From Bradyrhizobium sp. Y36 (GTDB lineage: Bacteria; Pseudomonadota; Alphaproteobacteria; Rhizobiales; Xanthobacteraceae): a stretch of 64,000 nucleotides of DNA. The stretch is from the NCBI RefSeq assembly GCF_002531575.1, contig NZ_NWTI01000027.1:1-64000 (forward strand). The letters are read 5' to 3'. Made by a program: the position numbers and the translations under genes. Each line of letters starts with the position of its first letter. Position 1 is the stretch's first letter. The notes below the pieces were generated by a model that worked only from the letters and a program-made list of their open reading frames with translations, searched no databases and had not been told where the DNA came from. Shown here one piece after another: positions 35,793 to 44,942 of this stretch.

Positions 35793-36422
35793 ATGCCAGT
35801 AACCATCCTCGACCTGATCCTGCTCGGTGTGATGCTGATCTCGGGCCTGCTCGCCATGGTCCGCGGCTTCATGCGCGAAATCCTCTCGATCGCGGCCTGG
35901 GGCGCAGCAGCGATCGTGACGCTGTACTCCTTCTCGAAACTGCTGCCGACCGCGAAGACCTATTTCAACAACGACACGGTGGCGAGCGTCGTCGTGGTCG
36001 CGGGCGTGTTCGTCGGCACCCTGGTCGTGGTTTCGGTGATCACGGTCCGGATCTCCGACATGATCCTGGATTCGCGCATCGGCGCGCTGGACCGCACCTT
36101 GGGGTTCCTGTTTGGCCTCGCTCGCGGGCTTTTGATCGTCGTGGTCGCCTTCCTGTTCTTCACCTGGCTGGTGCCGGACAAGCAGCGCCCGGACTGGGTC
36201 ACGGGGGCCAAGTCCCGCGTCGTGCTCCAGGGAACCGGGGATTGGCTGATGGCCCTCTTGCCTGACGACCCCGAGAACACCATCTTGAAGAGATTCAAGA
36301 AAAACAAACCAGATGATGATCAAGCTGATTCCGAGCAGCAGCCTTCGGGCAGTGGCGACGGATACAGTAAACCTGCTCGTGACAGTTTGAAGAAACTGAT
36401 CGAGAAACCTGCGGCGCGTTGA
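35793..36422 (+). CDS. cvpA: CvpA family membrane protein
   Basis: 209 aa. Four hydrophobic helices (TILDLILLGVMLISGLLAMVRGFMREI, AAIVTLYSFSKL, VVVAGVFVGTLVVVSVIT, GLLIVVVAFLFFTWLV) and a hydrophilic tail. CvpA is needed for colicin V production in E. coli and lies upstream of purF, exactly as here. Its cell role in rhizobia is unproven. Confidence 0.92.
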   Translation: MPVTILDLILLGVMLISGLLAMVRGFMREILSIAAWGAAAIVTLYSFSKLLPTAKTYFNNDTVASVVVVAGVFVGTLVVVSVITVRISDMILDSRIGALDRTLGFLFGLARGLLIVVVAFLFFTWLVPDKQRPDWVTGAKSRVVLQGTGDWLMALLPDDPENTILKRFKKNKPDDDQADSEQQPSGSGDGYSKPARDSLKKLIEKPAAR

Positions 36423-36449
36423 TTGCCCTTAAAGAGAGGCGCGGACGAG

Positions 36450-37973
36450 ATGCGACACCCTGACCAGGACGCCCAACTTGATCTCGATCCAAACGCCGGC
36501 CCAGGTCCGGCCGCGCTAGAGGTTCAGGACGATCTGGAGGGAGATACGCTGCGCGAGGAATGCGGCGTCTTCGGCATCTACGGCCATCCCGACGCCGCCG
36601 CCATCACCGCGCTCGGTCTGCACGCCCTTCAACACCGCGGTCAGGAAGCCGCCGGCATCGTCTCCTACGACGGCAGCCGATTCCACTCGGAACGCCGGCT
36701 CGGCCTCGTCGGTGACACCTTCTCCCGCCGCGAGGTGATCGATCGCCTGCCCGGCAACATGGCCGTCGGCCATGTCCGCTATTCCACCACTGGCGCGACG
36801 ATCCTGCGCAACGTGCAGCCACTGTTCGCCGAGCTCAATGCCGGCGGCCTCGCGGTCGCCCACAACGGCAACCTCACCAACGGACTGACGCTGCGCCGCG
36901 AGCTCGTGAAGAGCGGTGCGATGATGCAGTCGACCACCGACACCGAGGTGATCCTGCATCTGGTCGCGCGCTCCCGGCGCAGCCGCTTCATCGAGCGCTA
37001 TATCGACGCGCTGCGTGAGATCGAGGGCGCCTATGCCCTGGTCTCGCTGACCAACAAGAAGCTGGTCGGCGCGCGCGATCCGCGCGGCATCCGTCCCCTC
37101 GTGCTCGGCGAGCTCGATGGCTGCCCGATCCTGACGTCGGAGACCTGCGCCCTCGACATCATCGGCGCGCGCTTCATCCGCGACATCGAGCCCGGTGAAG
37201 TCATCGTGTTCGACGAGCACGGCCAGGACATCCACAAGCCGTTCCCGCCGATGGCGCCGCGCCCCTGCATCTTCGAATACATCTATTTCGCCCGCCCCGA
37301 TTCCGTCGTGCACGGACGCTCGGTCTACGAGGTTCGCAAGGCCTTCGGCGCCCAACTCGCGCGCGAGAGCCACGTGCCGATCGACGTCGTGGTGCCGGTG
37401 CCGGATTCCGGCGTGCCCGCCGCGGTCGGCTACAGCCAGCATTCCGGCGTGCCGTTTGAGCTCGGCATCATCCGCAACCATTATGTCGGTCGCACCTTCA
37501 TCCAGCCGACGCAGGCGATCCGCGAGTCCGGCGTGCGCATGAAGCACTCGGCCAATCGCGCCGCGATCGAAGGCAAGCGCATCATCCTGATCGACGACTC
37601 CCTGGTGCGCGGCACTACTTCCAAGAAGATCGTGCGCATGATGCGCGATGCCGGCGCCAAGGAAGTGCACTTCCGCCTCGCCTCGCCGCCGATCCTCTAT
37701 CCCGATTATTACGGCATCGACCTGCCCGATCGCGGCGGCCTCCTGGCCGCAACGCATTCGCTGGAGGAGATGCGCGAGATCATCGGCGCCGACTCGCTCG
37801 CGTTCCTGTCGATCGACGGCATGTACCGCGCGATGGGCGAGCCCGGCCGCGATCCCGCCAATCCAAAATTCTCGGATCATTGCTTTACCGGGGCGTATCC
37901 GACCCACCTCACCGACCAGACCCAGACCGAGCAGCAGCCGCGGCAGCTGTCGCTGCTGGCGGAAGCGAGCTGA
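36450..37973 (+). CDS. purF: Amidophosphoribosyltransferase
   Basis: 507 aa from ATG 36450; TTG 36423 is an alternative directly at the cvpA stop. First step of purine synthesis: PRPP plus glutamine. The catalytic N-terminal Cys of the glutaminase is Cys38 in REECGVFGIYG, so a propeptide of about 37 residues must be removed, longer than in B. subtilis. The PRPP motif IILIDDSLVRGTTSKKI is at residues 371-387. Confidence 0.97.
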   Translation: MRHPDQDAQLDLDPNAGPGPAALEVQDDLEGDTLREECGVFGIYGHPDAAAITALGLHALQHRGQEAAGIVSYDGSRFHSERRLGLVGDTFSRREVIDRLPGNMAVGHVRYSTTGATILRNVQPLFAELNAGGLAVAHNGNLTNGLTLRRELVKSGAMMQSTTDTEVILHLVARSRRSRFIERYIDALREIEGAYALVSLTNKKLVGARDPRGIRPLVLGELDGCPILTSETCALDIIGARFIRDIEPGEVIVFDEHGQDIHKPFPPMAPRPCIFEYIYFARPDSVVHGRSVYEVRKAFGAQLARESHVPIDVVVPVPDSGVPAAVGYSQHSGVPFELGIIRNHYVGRTFIQPTQAIRESGVRMKHSANRAAIEGKRIILIDDSLVRGTTSKKIVRMMRDAGAKEVHFRLASPPILYPDYYGIDLPDRGGLLAATHSLEEMREIIGADSLAFLSIDGMYRAMGEPGRDPANPKFSDHCFTGAYPTHLTDQTQTEQQPRQLSLLAEAS

Positions 37974-37976
37974 CAG

Positions 37977-38090
37977 CGTAGCCGCCATCCCGGGGCGGTC
38001 CGTAAGGACCGAACCCGGGATCTCGACATTGTCTTGCAACCTCTGGATTCCGGGTTCGATGCTGCGCATCGCCCCGGAATGGCGGCGTGA
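37977..38090. repeat. REP-like palindromic pair after purF
   Basis: GCCATCCCGGGGCGG...ACCGAACCCGGGATCTCG, then TGGATTCCGGGTTCGATGC...GCATCGCCCCGGAATGG. Two imperfect hairpins. The GAACCCGGGATCTCG core also occurs at 41540-41555, so the elements are related copies. Confidence 0.65.
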
Positions 38091-38130
38091 TGGGGCTTGT
38101 CCCGGCCATCCACGCCTGTAAAACCCCGCC

Positions 38131-38871
38131 ATGACCAAACCTCTCGCTGACCGTATCGCTCTCGTCACCGGCGCCTCGCGCGGCATCGGCTATGCCACCG
38201 CCATTGCGCTCGCTAAAGCCGGCGCGCATATCGTTGCCACCGCGCGCACCCAAGGCGGGCTCGAAGAGCTCGACGACGAGATCCGGAAGATCGGCGGCAG
38301 CACCACCCTGGTGCCGCTCAACCTCACCGATTCCGACGGCATCGCGCGCCTCGGCGCCGGCCTGCACGAACGCTACGGCAAGCTCGACATCCTCGTCGGC
38401 AATGCCGGCGTGCTCGGCCCCTCCTCGCCGATCGGCCATATCGAGCTGAAGAGCTTCACCGACGTGATGGCCGTCAACGTCTCCGCCAACTTCCAGCTGA
38501 TCCGCTGCATGGAGCCGCTGCTGAAGCAGTCGGATGCAGGCCGCGCCGTGTTCATCACCTCGGGCGCCGCCAGCAAGGCGACCGCCTATGTCAGCCCCTA
38601 CGCGGCCTCCAAGGCCGCGCTGGAGACGCTGGCGCGCGCCTGGGCGCAGGAGACCGTGAACACGAAGCTGCGCGTCAACCTGTTCAACCCCGGCCCGGTC
38701 CGCACCCGCATGCGCGCCACGCTGATGCCGGGCGAAGACCCGGCGACGCTCGACACCGCCGAGCAGGTCGCAGAATTCATCGTGCCGATGTGCGCTCCCG
38801 ACTGGATCGAGACCGGCAAGTTCTACGACTACAAGACCCGCACCCTGATGAGCTTCCGCGCTCCTGCGTGA
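38131..38871 (+). CDS. Short-chain dehydrogenase/reductase
   Basis: 246 aa. TGASRGIGYA nucleotide-binding motif, NAGVLGPSSPI, Ser in ITSGAASKA and YxxxK in SPYAASKAALE. Classical SDR of the YciK group: an E. coli YciK-like sequence of about this length. Substrate unknown. Confidence 0.88.
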   Translation: MTKPLADRIALVTGASRGIGYATAIALAKAGAHIVATARTQGGLEELDDEIRKIGGSTTLVPLNLTDSDGIARLGAGLHERYGKLDILVGNAGVLGPSSPIGHIELKSFTDVMAVNVSANFQLIRCMEPLLKQSDAGRAVFITSGAASKATAYVSPYAASKAALETLARAWAQETVNTKLRVNLFNPGPVRTRMRATLMPGEDPATLDTAEQVAEFIVPMCAPDWIETGKFYDYKTRTLMSFRAPA

Positions 38872-38961
38872 TCGACTTGCCTGATTGACTCGCATGCCTC
38901 CCCGCGATTGACTGCCCGCGCTCAGGCGGCAGCAAGCCGCGAGCCAAAAAGGGAGGTCGCC

Positions 38962-40110
38962 ATGGCGCCATGGCATGGTCGCGCAGGCTTTGCGCGTGCG
39001 CTCGCAAATGTCTCTCGCGCCGTCCCCATCCTGATCGCCGCCATGGCTATCGTGCTTCCGGACCCAGCACGAGCCGGCGATGTTCCGACCTTCGCGGTCG
39101 ACGCCTCCTGGCCGAAGCAACTGCCGAACAACTGGATCCTCGGCCAGGTCGGCGGCATCACCGTCGACTGGCAGGGCCATATCTGGGTGATCCATCGCCC
39201 GCGCTCGCTCACCGACGACGAGAAAGGCGCAAGCCTCAATCCCCCGCGCTCGAAATGCTGCGTGTCGGCGCCGCCCGTGCTCGAATTCGACGTCGACGGC
39301 AATCTGCTGCGATCCTGGGGCGGTCCGAGCCAGGGCTATGAATGGGTCGGCCGCGAGCACGGCATCGAAGTCGACGAGCGTGGCTTCGTCTGGGTCGGCG
39401 GCAATGCCGACAACGACAACGCCATTTTGAAGTTCACGCTCGACGGCAAGTTCGTCGCCCAGATCGGCAAGATCGCGCCGAGCCTCGGCAGCAACGACAC
39501 GACGCAGCTCGGCAAGCCCGCCGAGACCGCGATCGACAAGGACGCCAACGAGATCTACGTCGCCGACGGCTATGGCAATCGCCGCGTCATCGTGTTCGAC
39601 GCAACAACGCTCGCCTACAAGCGGCACTGGGGCGCCTATGGCAACAAGCCCGATGACGCCAAGCAGGCCGCCTACGATCCCAAGGCGCCGGTCGCGCAGC
39701 AATTCGGCAATCCCGTCCATTGCGTGAAGCTCGCCAATGACGGCCTCGTCTATGTGTGCGACCGCATCAACAACCGCATCCAGGTGTTCAAGAAGGACGG
39801 CAGCTTCGTGAAGGAGTTCTTCTTCGAGAAGAGCACGCTCGGCAACGGCGCGGTGTGGGACATCGCGATCTGGCCCGATCCGAAGCAGACCTGGCTGCTC
39901 AGCGCCGACGGCGAGAACAACGAGATCAGGGTGGTCAGGCGCGAGGACGGCAGCGTGGTCGGCAGCTTCGGGCATAGCGGCCGCAATGCCGGGCAATTCC
40001 ACTGGGTGCACGCCATGGCGATCGACGCGAAGGGTAATGTCTATACCGCCGAGGTCGACACCGGAAAGCGCATCCAGAAATTCAAGCTGACCTCGGACGC
40101 GCTCAAATAG
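38962..40110 (+). CDS. Secreted NHL-repeat (beta-propeller) protein
   Basis: 382 aa from MAPWHGRAGFARA, with GGGAGGTCGCC directly upstream; the frame from 38908 adds an unlikely leader. Signal peptide ending near ARAGD. At least four NHL-like blades (HGIEVDERGFVWVGG, NEIYVADGYGNRRVIVFD, GLVYVCDRINNRIQVFKKDG, AIDAKGNVYTAEVDTGKRIQKF). Resembles peptidyl-alpha-hydroxyglycine lyase and other scaffold propellers; enzymatic role unproven. Confidence 0.85.
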   Translation: MAPWHGRAGFARALANVSRAVPILIAAMAIVLPDPARAGDVPTFAVDASWPKQLPNNWILGQVGGITVDWQGHIWVIHRPRSLTDDEKGASLNPPRSKCCVSAPPVLEFDVDGNLLRSWGGPSQGYEWVGREHGIEVDERGFVWVGGNADNDNAILKFTLDGKFVAQIGKIAPSLGSNDTTQLGKPAETAIDKDANEIYVADGYGNRRVIVFDATTLAYKRHWGAYGNKPDDAKQAAYDPKAPVAQQFGNPVHCVKLANDGLVYVCDRINNRIQVFKKDGSFVKEFFFEKSTLGNGAVWDIAIWPDPKQTWLLSADGENNEIRVVRREDGSVVGSFGHSGRNAGQFHWVHAMAIDAKGNVYTAEVDTGKRIQKFKLTSDALK

Positions 40111-40143
40111 CGTCTCAACGCATTTTGCCCAAAAGTTAACCGA

Positions 40144-40172
40144 CGGATGACGCTACGACGCAGCGTCATCCG
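40144..40172. terminator. Hairpin terminator after the NHL gene
   Basis: CGGATGACGCT, loop ACGACGC, AGCGTCATCCG, then GCTTT. An 11-bp perfect stem 34 nt after the stop; the short T-run makes it a moderate terminator. Confidence 0.6.
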
Positions 40173-40277
40173 GCTTTAGGCGCATTGCCGCCGGCCCTGG
40201 GACAGGCTAGAGCCATCAGCCGGACCAAGACTCCGCAAGAGAGCCGTCCGCATATTTGACAAGGGAGGAAACCTTTT

Positions 40278-41504
40278 ATGACGACGACGTTCGCGCGCCG
40301 CTCCGCGGCTCTTCTGGCCTGTGCCGCTTTCGGTTTTGCAACATCCGCTTACGCACAGGACAAGACCGTCAAGATCGGCGTGCTCAACGACATGTCGAGC
40401 CTCTATGCCGACATCGGCGGCCCGAACTCCGTGGTCGCGATCAAGATGGCGGTTGAGGATTCCGGCCTGCTCAAGAAGGGCTGGAAGATCGACGTCATCA
40501 GCGGCGACCATCAGAACAAGCCCGACGTCGGCGTCAACATCGCCCGGCAGTGGATCGACAACGAGAAGGTCGATGCGATCGCGGACACGCCGAACTCCGG
40601 CGTCGCGCTCGCGGTCAGCAACCTCGTCAAGGAAAAGAACGCGGTGCTGCTGAATTCCGGCGCCGCCTCCGCCGACCTCACCGGCAAGGCCTGCACGCCG
40701 AACACGGTCTCCTACACCTATGACACCTACATGCTGGCCAACGGCACCGGCAAGGCGCTGACCAAGGCCGGCGGCGACAGCTGGTTCTTCCTGACCGCGG
40801 ATTACGCCTTCGGCCACGCGCTCGAACGCGACACCACGGCGGTCGTGACCGCCAACGGCGGCAAGGTGCTCGGCAGCGTCAAGCATCCGATCAACACCGC
40901 GGACTTCTCGTCCTTCCTGCTTCAGGCGCAGTCGTCCAAGGCCAAGGTCGTGGGCCTTGCCAATGCCGGCGGCGACACCACGAACTCGATCAAGCAGGCG
41001 GCCGAATTCGGCATCGTTTCTGCCGGCCAGAAGCTCGCGGCGCTGCTGCTGTTCATCAACGACGTGCATTCGCTGGGCCTGAAGACCGCCCAGGGCCTGA
41101 CCTTCACCGAGTCGTTCTACTGGGACATGAACGACAAGACCCGGGAATGGTCCAAGCGCTTCTCGGCGCTCGCCAGCAAGAACGCGATGCCGTCGATGAC
41201 GCAGGCCGGCAATTACGCGATGGTGCTGCATTATCTGAAGGCGATGGACGCGCTCGGCGGCAATCCGCACGATGGCGCCAAGGTCGTCGCCAAGATGAAG
41301 GAGCTGCCGACTGATGACCCGCTGTTCGGCAACGGCCCGCTGCGGCAGGACGGGCGCCGTCTCATCCCCGCTTACCTGTTCGAGGTGAAGAAGCCCGAGG
41401 AGTCGAAGGGACCGTGGGACTATTACAAGCAGATCGCCACGATCTCGGCGGAAGACGCGGCCAAGCCGCTCAAGGACAGCGATTGCCCGCTGGTGAAGAA
41501 GTAA
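40278..41504 (+). CDS. Branched-chain-type ABC substrate-binding protein (orphan)
   Basis: 408 aa, signal peptide ending near AYAQD. Leucine/isoleucine-binding-type fold (KTVKIGVLNDMSSLYADIGGPNSVVAIKMAVEDSG). It is closely similar to 54833-56056 (shared AQDKTVKIG, SGDHQNKPD, AVEDSGL, GDSWFFLTADYAFG), which belongs to a full Liv operon. No permease or ATPase is next to this copy, so it probably supplies that or another transporter. GGAGGAAACC lies upstream. Confidence 0.9.
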   Translation: MTTTFARRSAALLACAAFGFATSAYAQDKTVKIGVLNDMSSLYADIGGPNSVVAIKMAVEDSGLLKKGWKIDVISGDHQNKPDVGVNIARQWIDNEKVDAIADTPNSGVALAVSNLVKEKNAVLLNSGAASADLTGKACTPNTVSYTYDTYMLANGTGKALTKAGGDSWFFLTADYAFGHALERDTTAVVTANGGKVLGSVKHPINTADFSSFLLQAQSSKAKVVGLANAGGDTTNSIKQAAEFGIVSAGQKLAALLLFINDVHSLGLKTAQGLTFTESFYWDMNDKTREWSKRFSALASKNAMPSMTQAGNYAMVLHYLKAMDALGGNPHDGAKVVAKMKELPTDDPLFGNGPLRQDGRRLIPAYLFEVKKPEESKGPWDYYKQIATISAEDAAKPLKDSDCPLVKK

Positions 41505-41513
41505 CCGCGTAGC

Positions 41514-41558
41514 GGTCATCCCGGGGCGATGCGAAGCATCGAACCCGGGATCTCGCGC
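41514..41558. repeat. REP-like palindrome
   Basis: GGTCATCCCGGGGCGATGCGAAGCATCGAACCCGGGATC: an imperfect hairpin (CCCGGG and GATGC/GCATC arms) directly after the binding-protein gene. Related to 37977-38090. Confidence 0.65.
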
Positions 41559-41573
41559 GGCATTCTCCGCTGC

Positions 41574-41664
41574 CGTAGGGTGGGCAAAGCGAAGCGTGCC
41601 CACGACTTCTTGCTTCCATGAACCGCTGGTGGGCACGGCGCTGCGCGCCTTTGCCCACCCTACG
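41574..41664. repeat. REP-like inverted repeat holding a stop codon
   Basis: CGTAGGGTGGGCAAAGCG at the left is nearly the reverse complement of CGCCTTTGCCCACCCTACG at the right, with inner arms CGTGCCCAC and GTGGGCACG. The stop codon of the MFS gene (complement of CTA at 41660-41662) lies in the right arm, so the element has ended or reset the 3' end of that gene. Confidence 0.75.
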
Positions 41665-42913
41665 AAACGGTCTTCGTTCCCAGCGTCCGCATTGCGATCA
41701 CCACGCACACCACCATCAGCACTGCCGCCAGCAGGAACGGCGCGCCGGGCAGATGCAGCGGCGCGCTGACGCCGATGAAATAGGAAAAGGTCAGCGTGAA
41801 CAGGAACGGGCCGACGAGCTGCGACACGCTCTGCACGCTCGCGGTCGCGCCCTGGAGCTGGCCCTGCTGATCGGGCGTGACCAGCCGCGTCATCAGCGCT
41901 TGCGAGGCGGCGCCCGAGATGCCCCACAGCGCCAGAATGGGAATGCCGATCCAGGACAGCGGCCCGGTCGGCGCAGCGCCGAGGACCATGAAGCCGAGCG
42001 CGCCACAACACAGGCCGAGCAGCAGCGCGTTGCGTTCACCGAGCACGCGCACGATGGGGCCGATCGCAAGCCCTTGCACCACCATGGCGCAGATGCCGAC
42101 CATCGCCAGCGTCAACCCGACCGTCTTGGAATCCCAGCCGTAGCGATAGGTCGCGTAGAGCACGAAGGTCGAGGGCAGCACGACATGCGCGACCTGCGCG
42201 ATGAAATTGACGACTGACAACGCGGCAAGCATCGCATTGGAGCGCAGCAGGCGGAGCGCACCGACCGGACTGGCGCTCCTCCAGCGGAACGGCGAGCGCT
42301 TGTCGGGCGCGAGAGATTCCGGCAGGACGAACAGCCCGTAGAGCGCGTTGGCGAAGCTGAGGGCCGCCGACGCCCAGAACGGCAGGCGCGGATCGATATC
42401 GCCGAGCAGGCCGCCCAGTGCTGGCCCCAGGATGAAGCCGGCGCCGAACGCAGCTCCAATCCGGCCGAACACCGCCGCGCGCCGCTCCGGCGGCGTGATG
42501 TCGGCGATATAGGCAAAGGCCGTCGAGATGCTCGCCGAGGTAATGCCGGAAATGACGCGGCCGACGAACAGCCACACCAGGGACGGCGCCAGCGCCATCA
42601 GCACGTAGTCGGCCGCGAGCCCGAAATTCGACAGCAGCACCACCGGCCGCCGCCCGAAACGATCCGACAGCGCCCCTAACAGCGGCGAGAACACGAACTG
42701 CATCAAGGCCCAGGCGGTGCCGAACAGGCCGAAAATGCGGGCCGCATGCGCGGTGTCGTTGTCGACGAAGCCCTCGATCAGCTTCGGCAGGATCGGCATG
42801 ATCACGCCGAGCGCGAGCATGTCCAAGAGGATGGTGACGAAGATGAAGGCGACCGCGCCGCGCCGCGCCGGCACAGCACCTTGCGCCGTCGCCTCGCCGG
42901 CGCCCTCGTTCAC
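41660..42913 (-). CDS. MFS transporter, TCR/Tet type
   Basis: 417 aa from GTG (VNEGAGEATAQGAVP). The frame upstream is a shadow of der. Twelve-helix profile, MFS loop motif GALSDRFGRRPVVL (after helix 2), and LLLGLCCGALGFMVLGAA. Resembles bacterial tetracycline-type or drug exporters; substrate unknown. Its GTG overlaps the der stop by four bases (GTGA), implying coupling. Confidence 0.88.
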   Translation of the reverse strand: MNEGAGEATAQGAVPARRGAVAFIFVTILLDMLALGVIMPILPKLIEGFVDNDTAHAARIFGLFGTAWALMQFVFSPLLGALSDRFGRRPVVLLSNFGLAADYVLMALAPSLVWLFVGRVISGITSASISTAFAYIADITPPERRAAVFGRIGAAFGAGFILGPALGGLLGDIDPRLPFWASAALSFANALYGLFVLPESLAPDKRSPFRWRSASPVGALRLLRSNAMLAALSVVNFIAQVAHVVLPSTFVLYATYRYGWDSKTVGLTLAMVGICAMVVQGLAIGPIVRVLGERNALLLGLCCGALGFMVLGAAPTGPLSWIGIPILALWGISGAASQALMTRLVTPDQQGQLQGATASVQSVSQLVGPFLFTLTFSYFIGVSAPLHLPGAPFLLAAVLMVVCVVIAMRTLGTKTVS

Positions 42914-44295
42914 GACGGGCGCTTGCGCTTGTGCGCGAAGGGATTGGCCTTCTCGCGCAGGGTAATGCGCACCGGCGTGCCCGGCAGCTCGAAGGTCTCG
43001 CGCATGGAATTGGTGAGGTAGCGCAAATAGGATTGCGGCACCGCGTCGGCGCGCGAGCAGAACAGCACGAAGCTCGGCGGCCGCGCCTTGTTCTGCGTGA
43101 TGTAGTTCAGCTTCAGCCGGCGGCCCGACACCGCGGGCGGCGGATTGGCCTGGACCGCCTGCTCGAACCAGCGATTGAGCGCCGAGGTCGGCACGCGCCT
43201 GTTCCAGACCGCGTAGGCATCCTGGATCGCCTGCATCAGGCGGTCGATGCCCTCGCCCATCAGGCCGGAGACGGCGACGATCGGCACGCCCTTGACCTGC
43301 GGCAGCCAGTGATCGGCGTCGCGGCGGAGGCCCGAGATGGCACCGCCGCCCTTGGTCTCCATCAGGTCCCATTTGTTGACGGCCAGCACGACCGCCCGGC
43401 CCTCGCGCTCGATCAGATCGGCGATGCGCAGATCCTGCTCCTCGAAGCGGTTCTGCGAGTCCATCATCAGCACGACGACCTCGGCGAAGCGCACCGCGCG
43501 CAGCGCGTCCGCAACCGAGAGCTTCTCCAGCTTCTCCTCGATGCGCGAGCGCCGGCGGAGACCGGCAGTGTCGAAAACGCGGAAATCGCGCCCCTTCCAG
43601 TTGATCTCGACCGCGATGGAATCGCGCGTGGTGCCCGCTTCCGGGCTCGTGAGCAGGCGCTCCTCGCCGAGCAGATGGTTGATCAGCGTCGACTTGCCGG
43701 CGTTGGGCCGGCCGACGATGGCAACACGGATCGGGCGCGTCGCGGCCTCCTCCTCCGTGAGCGGCACGCCCTCGTCATGGTCCTCATCCTCGTCGACGGG
43801 CTCCGGCATCAGCTTGGCGAGCGCATCGTAGAGCTCGCCCATGCCCTCGCCATGCTCGGCGGAGATCTGGATGGGATCGCCGAGGCCAAGCGCGAATGAT
43901 TCCATCGCGCCGGCATCGCCGTGCTTGCCCTCGCTCTTGTTGGCGACCAGCAGCACCGGCTTGTTGGCCTTGCGGGCGAAATCGGCAAAAGCGCGGTCGG
44001 TGGGCGTGAGGCCAACGCGGGCATCGATGACGAAGAACAGCGCGTCGGCGTGCGCGATCGCGGCCTCGGTCTGCTCCTGCATGCGCGCGGTCAGCGAGCC
44101 CTTGGCGCCCTCGTCGAGGCCCGCGGTATCGATGATGGTGAACTCGAGATCGCCGAGCCTCGCCTCACCCTCGCGGCGGTCGCGGGTGACGCCCGGCAGG
44201 TCGTCGACAAGCGCGAGCTTCTGTCCGACCAGGCGGTTGAACAGCGTCGATTTGCCGACATTGGGCCGGCCGATAATGGCAATCGTGAAGGACAT
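42910..44295 (-). CDS. der: Ribosome assembly GTPase Der
   Basis: 461 aa. Two G domains in tandem, P-loops GRPNVGKSTLFNRL (residues 8-21) and GRPNAGKSTLINHL, with NKSEG/NKWD and DTAGL motifs in each, and a C-terminal KH-like domain. Needed for 50S assembly. It overlaps the MFS start and follows the lipoprotein gene by 50 nt on the same strand. Confidence 0.97.
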   Translation of the reverse strand: MSFTIAIIGRPNVGKSTLFNRLVGQKLALVDDLPGVTRDRREGEARLGDLEFTIIDTAGLDEGAKGSLTARMQEQTEAAIAHADALFFVIDARVGLTPTDRAFADFARKANKPVLLVANKSEGKHGDAGAMESFALGLGDPIQISAEHGEGMGELYDALAKLMPEPVDEDEDHDEGVPLTEEEAATRPIRVAIVGRPNAGKSTLINHLLGEERLLTSPEAGTTRDSIAVEINWKGRDFRVFDTAGLRRRSRIEEKLEKLSVADALRAVRFAEVVVLMMDSQNRFEEQDLRIADLIEREGRAVVLAVNKWDLMETKGGGAISGLRRDADHWLPQVKGVPIVAVSGLMGEGIDRLMQAIQDAYAVWNRRVPTSALNRWFEQAVQANPPPAVSGRRLKLNYITQNKARPPSFVLFCSRADAVPQSYLRYLTNSMRETFELPGTPVRITLREKANPFAHKRKRPS

Positions 44296-44345
44296 CGGTC
44301 ATTCGTGCGCTGCCGGGGCTGCGCCTGTCAATGCAGGTGAAATTA

Positions 44346-44897
44346 TTAGCGCGAGAAGCTGCCGCTCGGCAGCGGCGCCGGGAAGCCGCCCTGCGTCTGC
44401 TGCTGCGTGGTCTGGGTCGGTTGCGCCTGCTGGACCGGCTGATCCGGCGGCGGCGCGGTGGTGCGCTTGCGGACGATCTTGTGCTTGGGCGGCGGAGCGG
44501 CCGTGGGCGGCGCCGCCTCCGGCTGGGCCTCGCCGTCGACTTCGCCGGCGGGCGCTTCAGCCGGCGCGACGGCTGCAGCGGCCGGCTGCCTTGTGTGCTT
44601 CGCCTTGGCTCCCTTCGCCGGCTTGGCCTCGGGCGGCGGCTCGGCGGGCAAAGCCGCGACAGCAGGTGCGTTCGGATCGGGCTGCTGCTGCTGCGCGCCC
44701 TTGTACATCTCCTTCGGGACGCCCTGCTCGAGGCCCGGCACCCCCTCCGGGAACACCGGCTTGCGGTCGCCCGGCAGCTTCTTCTTGGTGTCGAGGAAGT
44801 CGAGCATGTCGCTTGGATCGAAGCTGGAGCAGCCGCCCAGGACGCCCGTGAAGGCGATCAGGACAGCGGCTGCGATCAAGCGTGGCGTGCGGCGCAT
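44346..44897 (-). CDS. Proline/glutamine-rich lipoprotein
   Basis: 183 aa. Lipobox LGGC (Cys23) at the end of a hydrophobic leader. A short conserved piece (DPSDMLDFLDTKKKLPGDRKPVFPEGVPGLEQGVPKEMYKG) precedes a low-complexity Pro/Ala/Lys tail. Sits between the tetratricopeptide-like gene and der. The adjacency recalls BamB-region genes (yfgM-bamB-der in E. coli), but this is not a BamB propeller, so its role is unknown. Confidence 0.82.
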   Translation of the reverse strand: MRRTPRLIAAAVLIAFTGVLGGCSSFDPSDMLDFLDTKKKLPGDRKPVFPEGVPGLEQGVPKEMYKGAQQQQPDPNAPAVAALPAEPPPEAKPAKGAKAKHTRQPAAAAVAPAEAPAGEVDGEAQPEAAPPTAAPPPKHKIVRKRTTAPPPDQPVQQAQPTQTTQQQTQGGFPAPLPSGSFSR

Positions 44898-44942
44898 CGT
44901 GTGTCTCGTTTACGTCAGAGAACCGTCGTCAGCTGTTCTAGC

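Noticed and set aside
37909..40011. 700-aa minus-strand ORF over SDR and NHL genes
   Set aside because: Composition typical of antisense frames, and the plus strand has clear SDR and NHL motifs.
40176..42011. 611-aa minus-strand ORF over the orphan binding protein
   Set aside because: Shadow frame; begins and ends in unrelated genes and lacks motifs.
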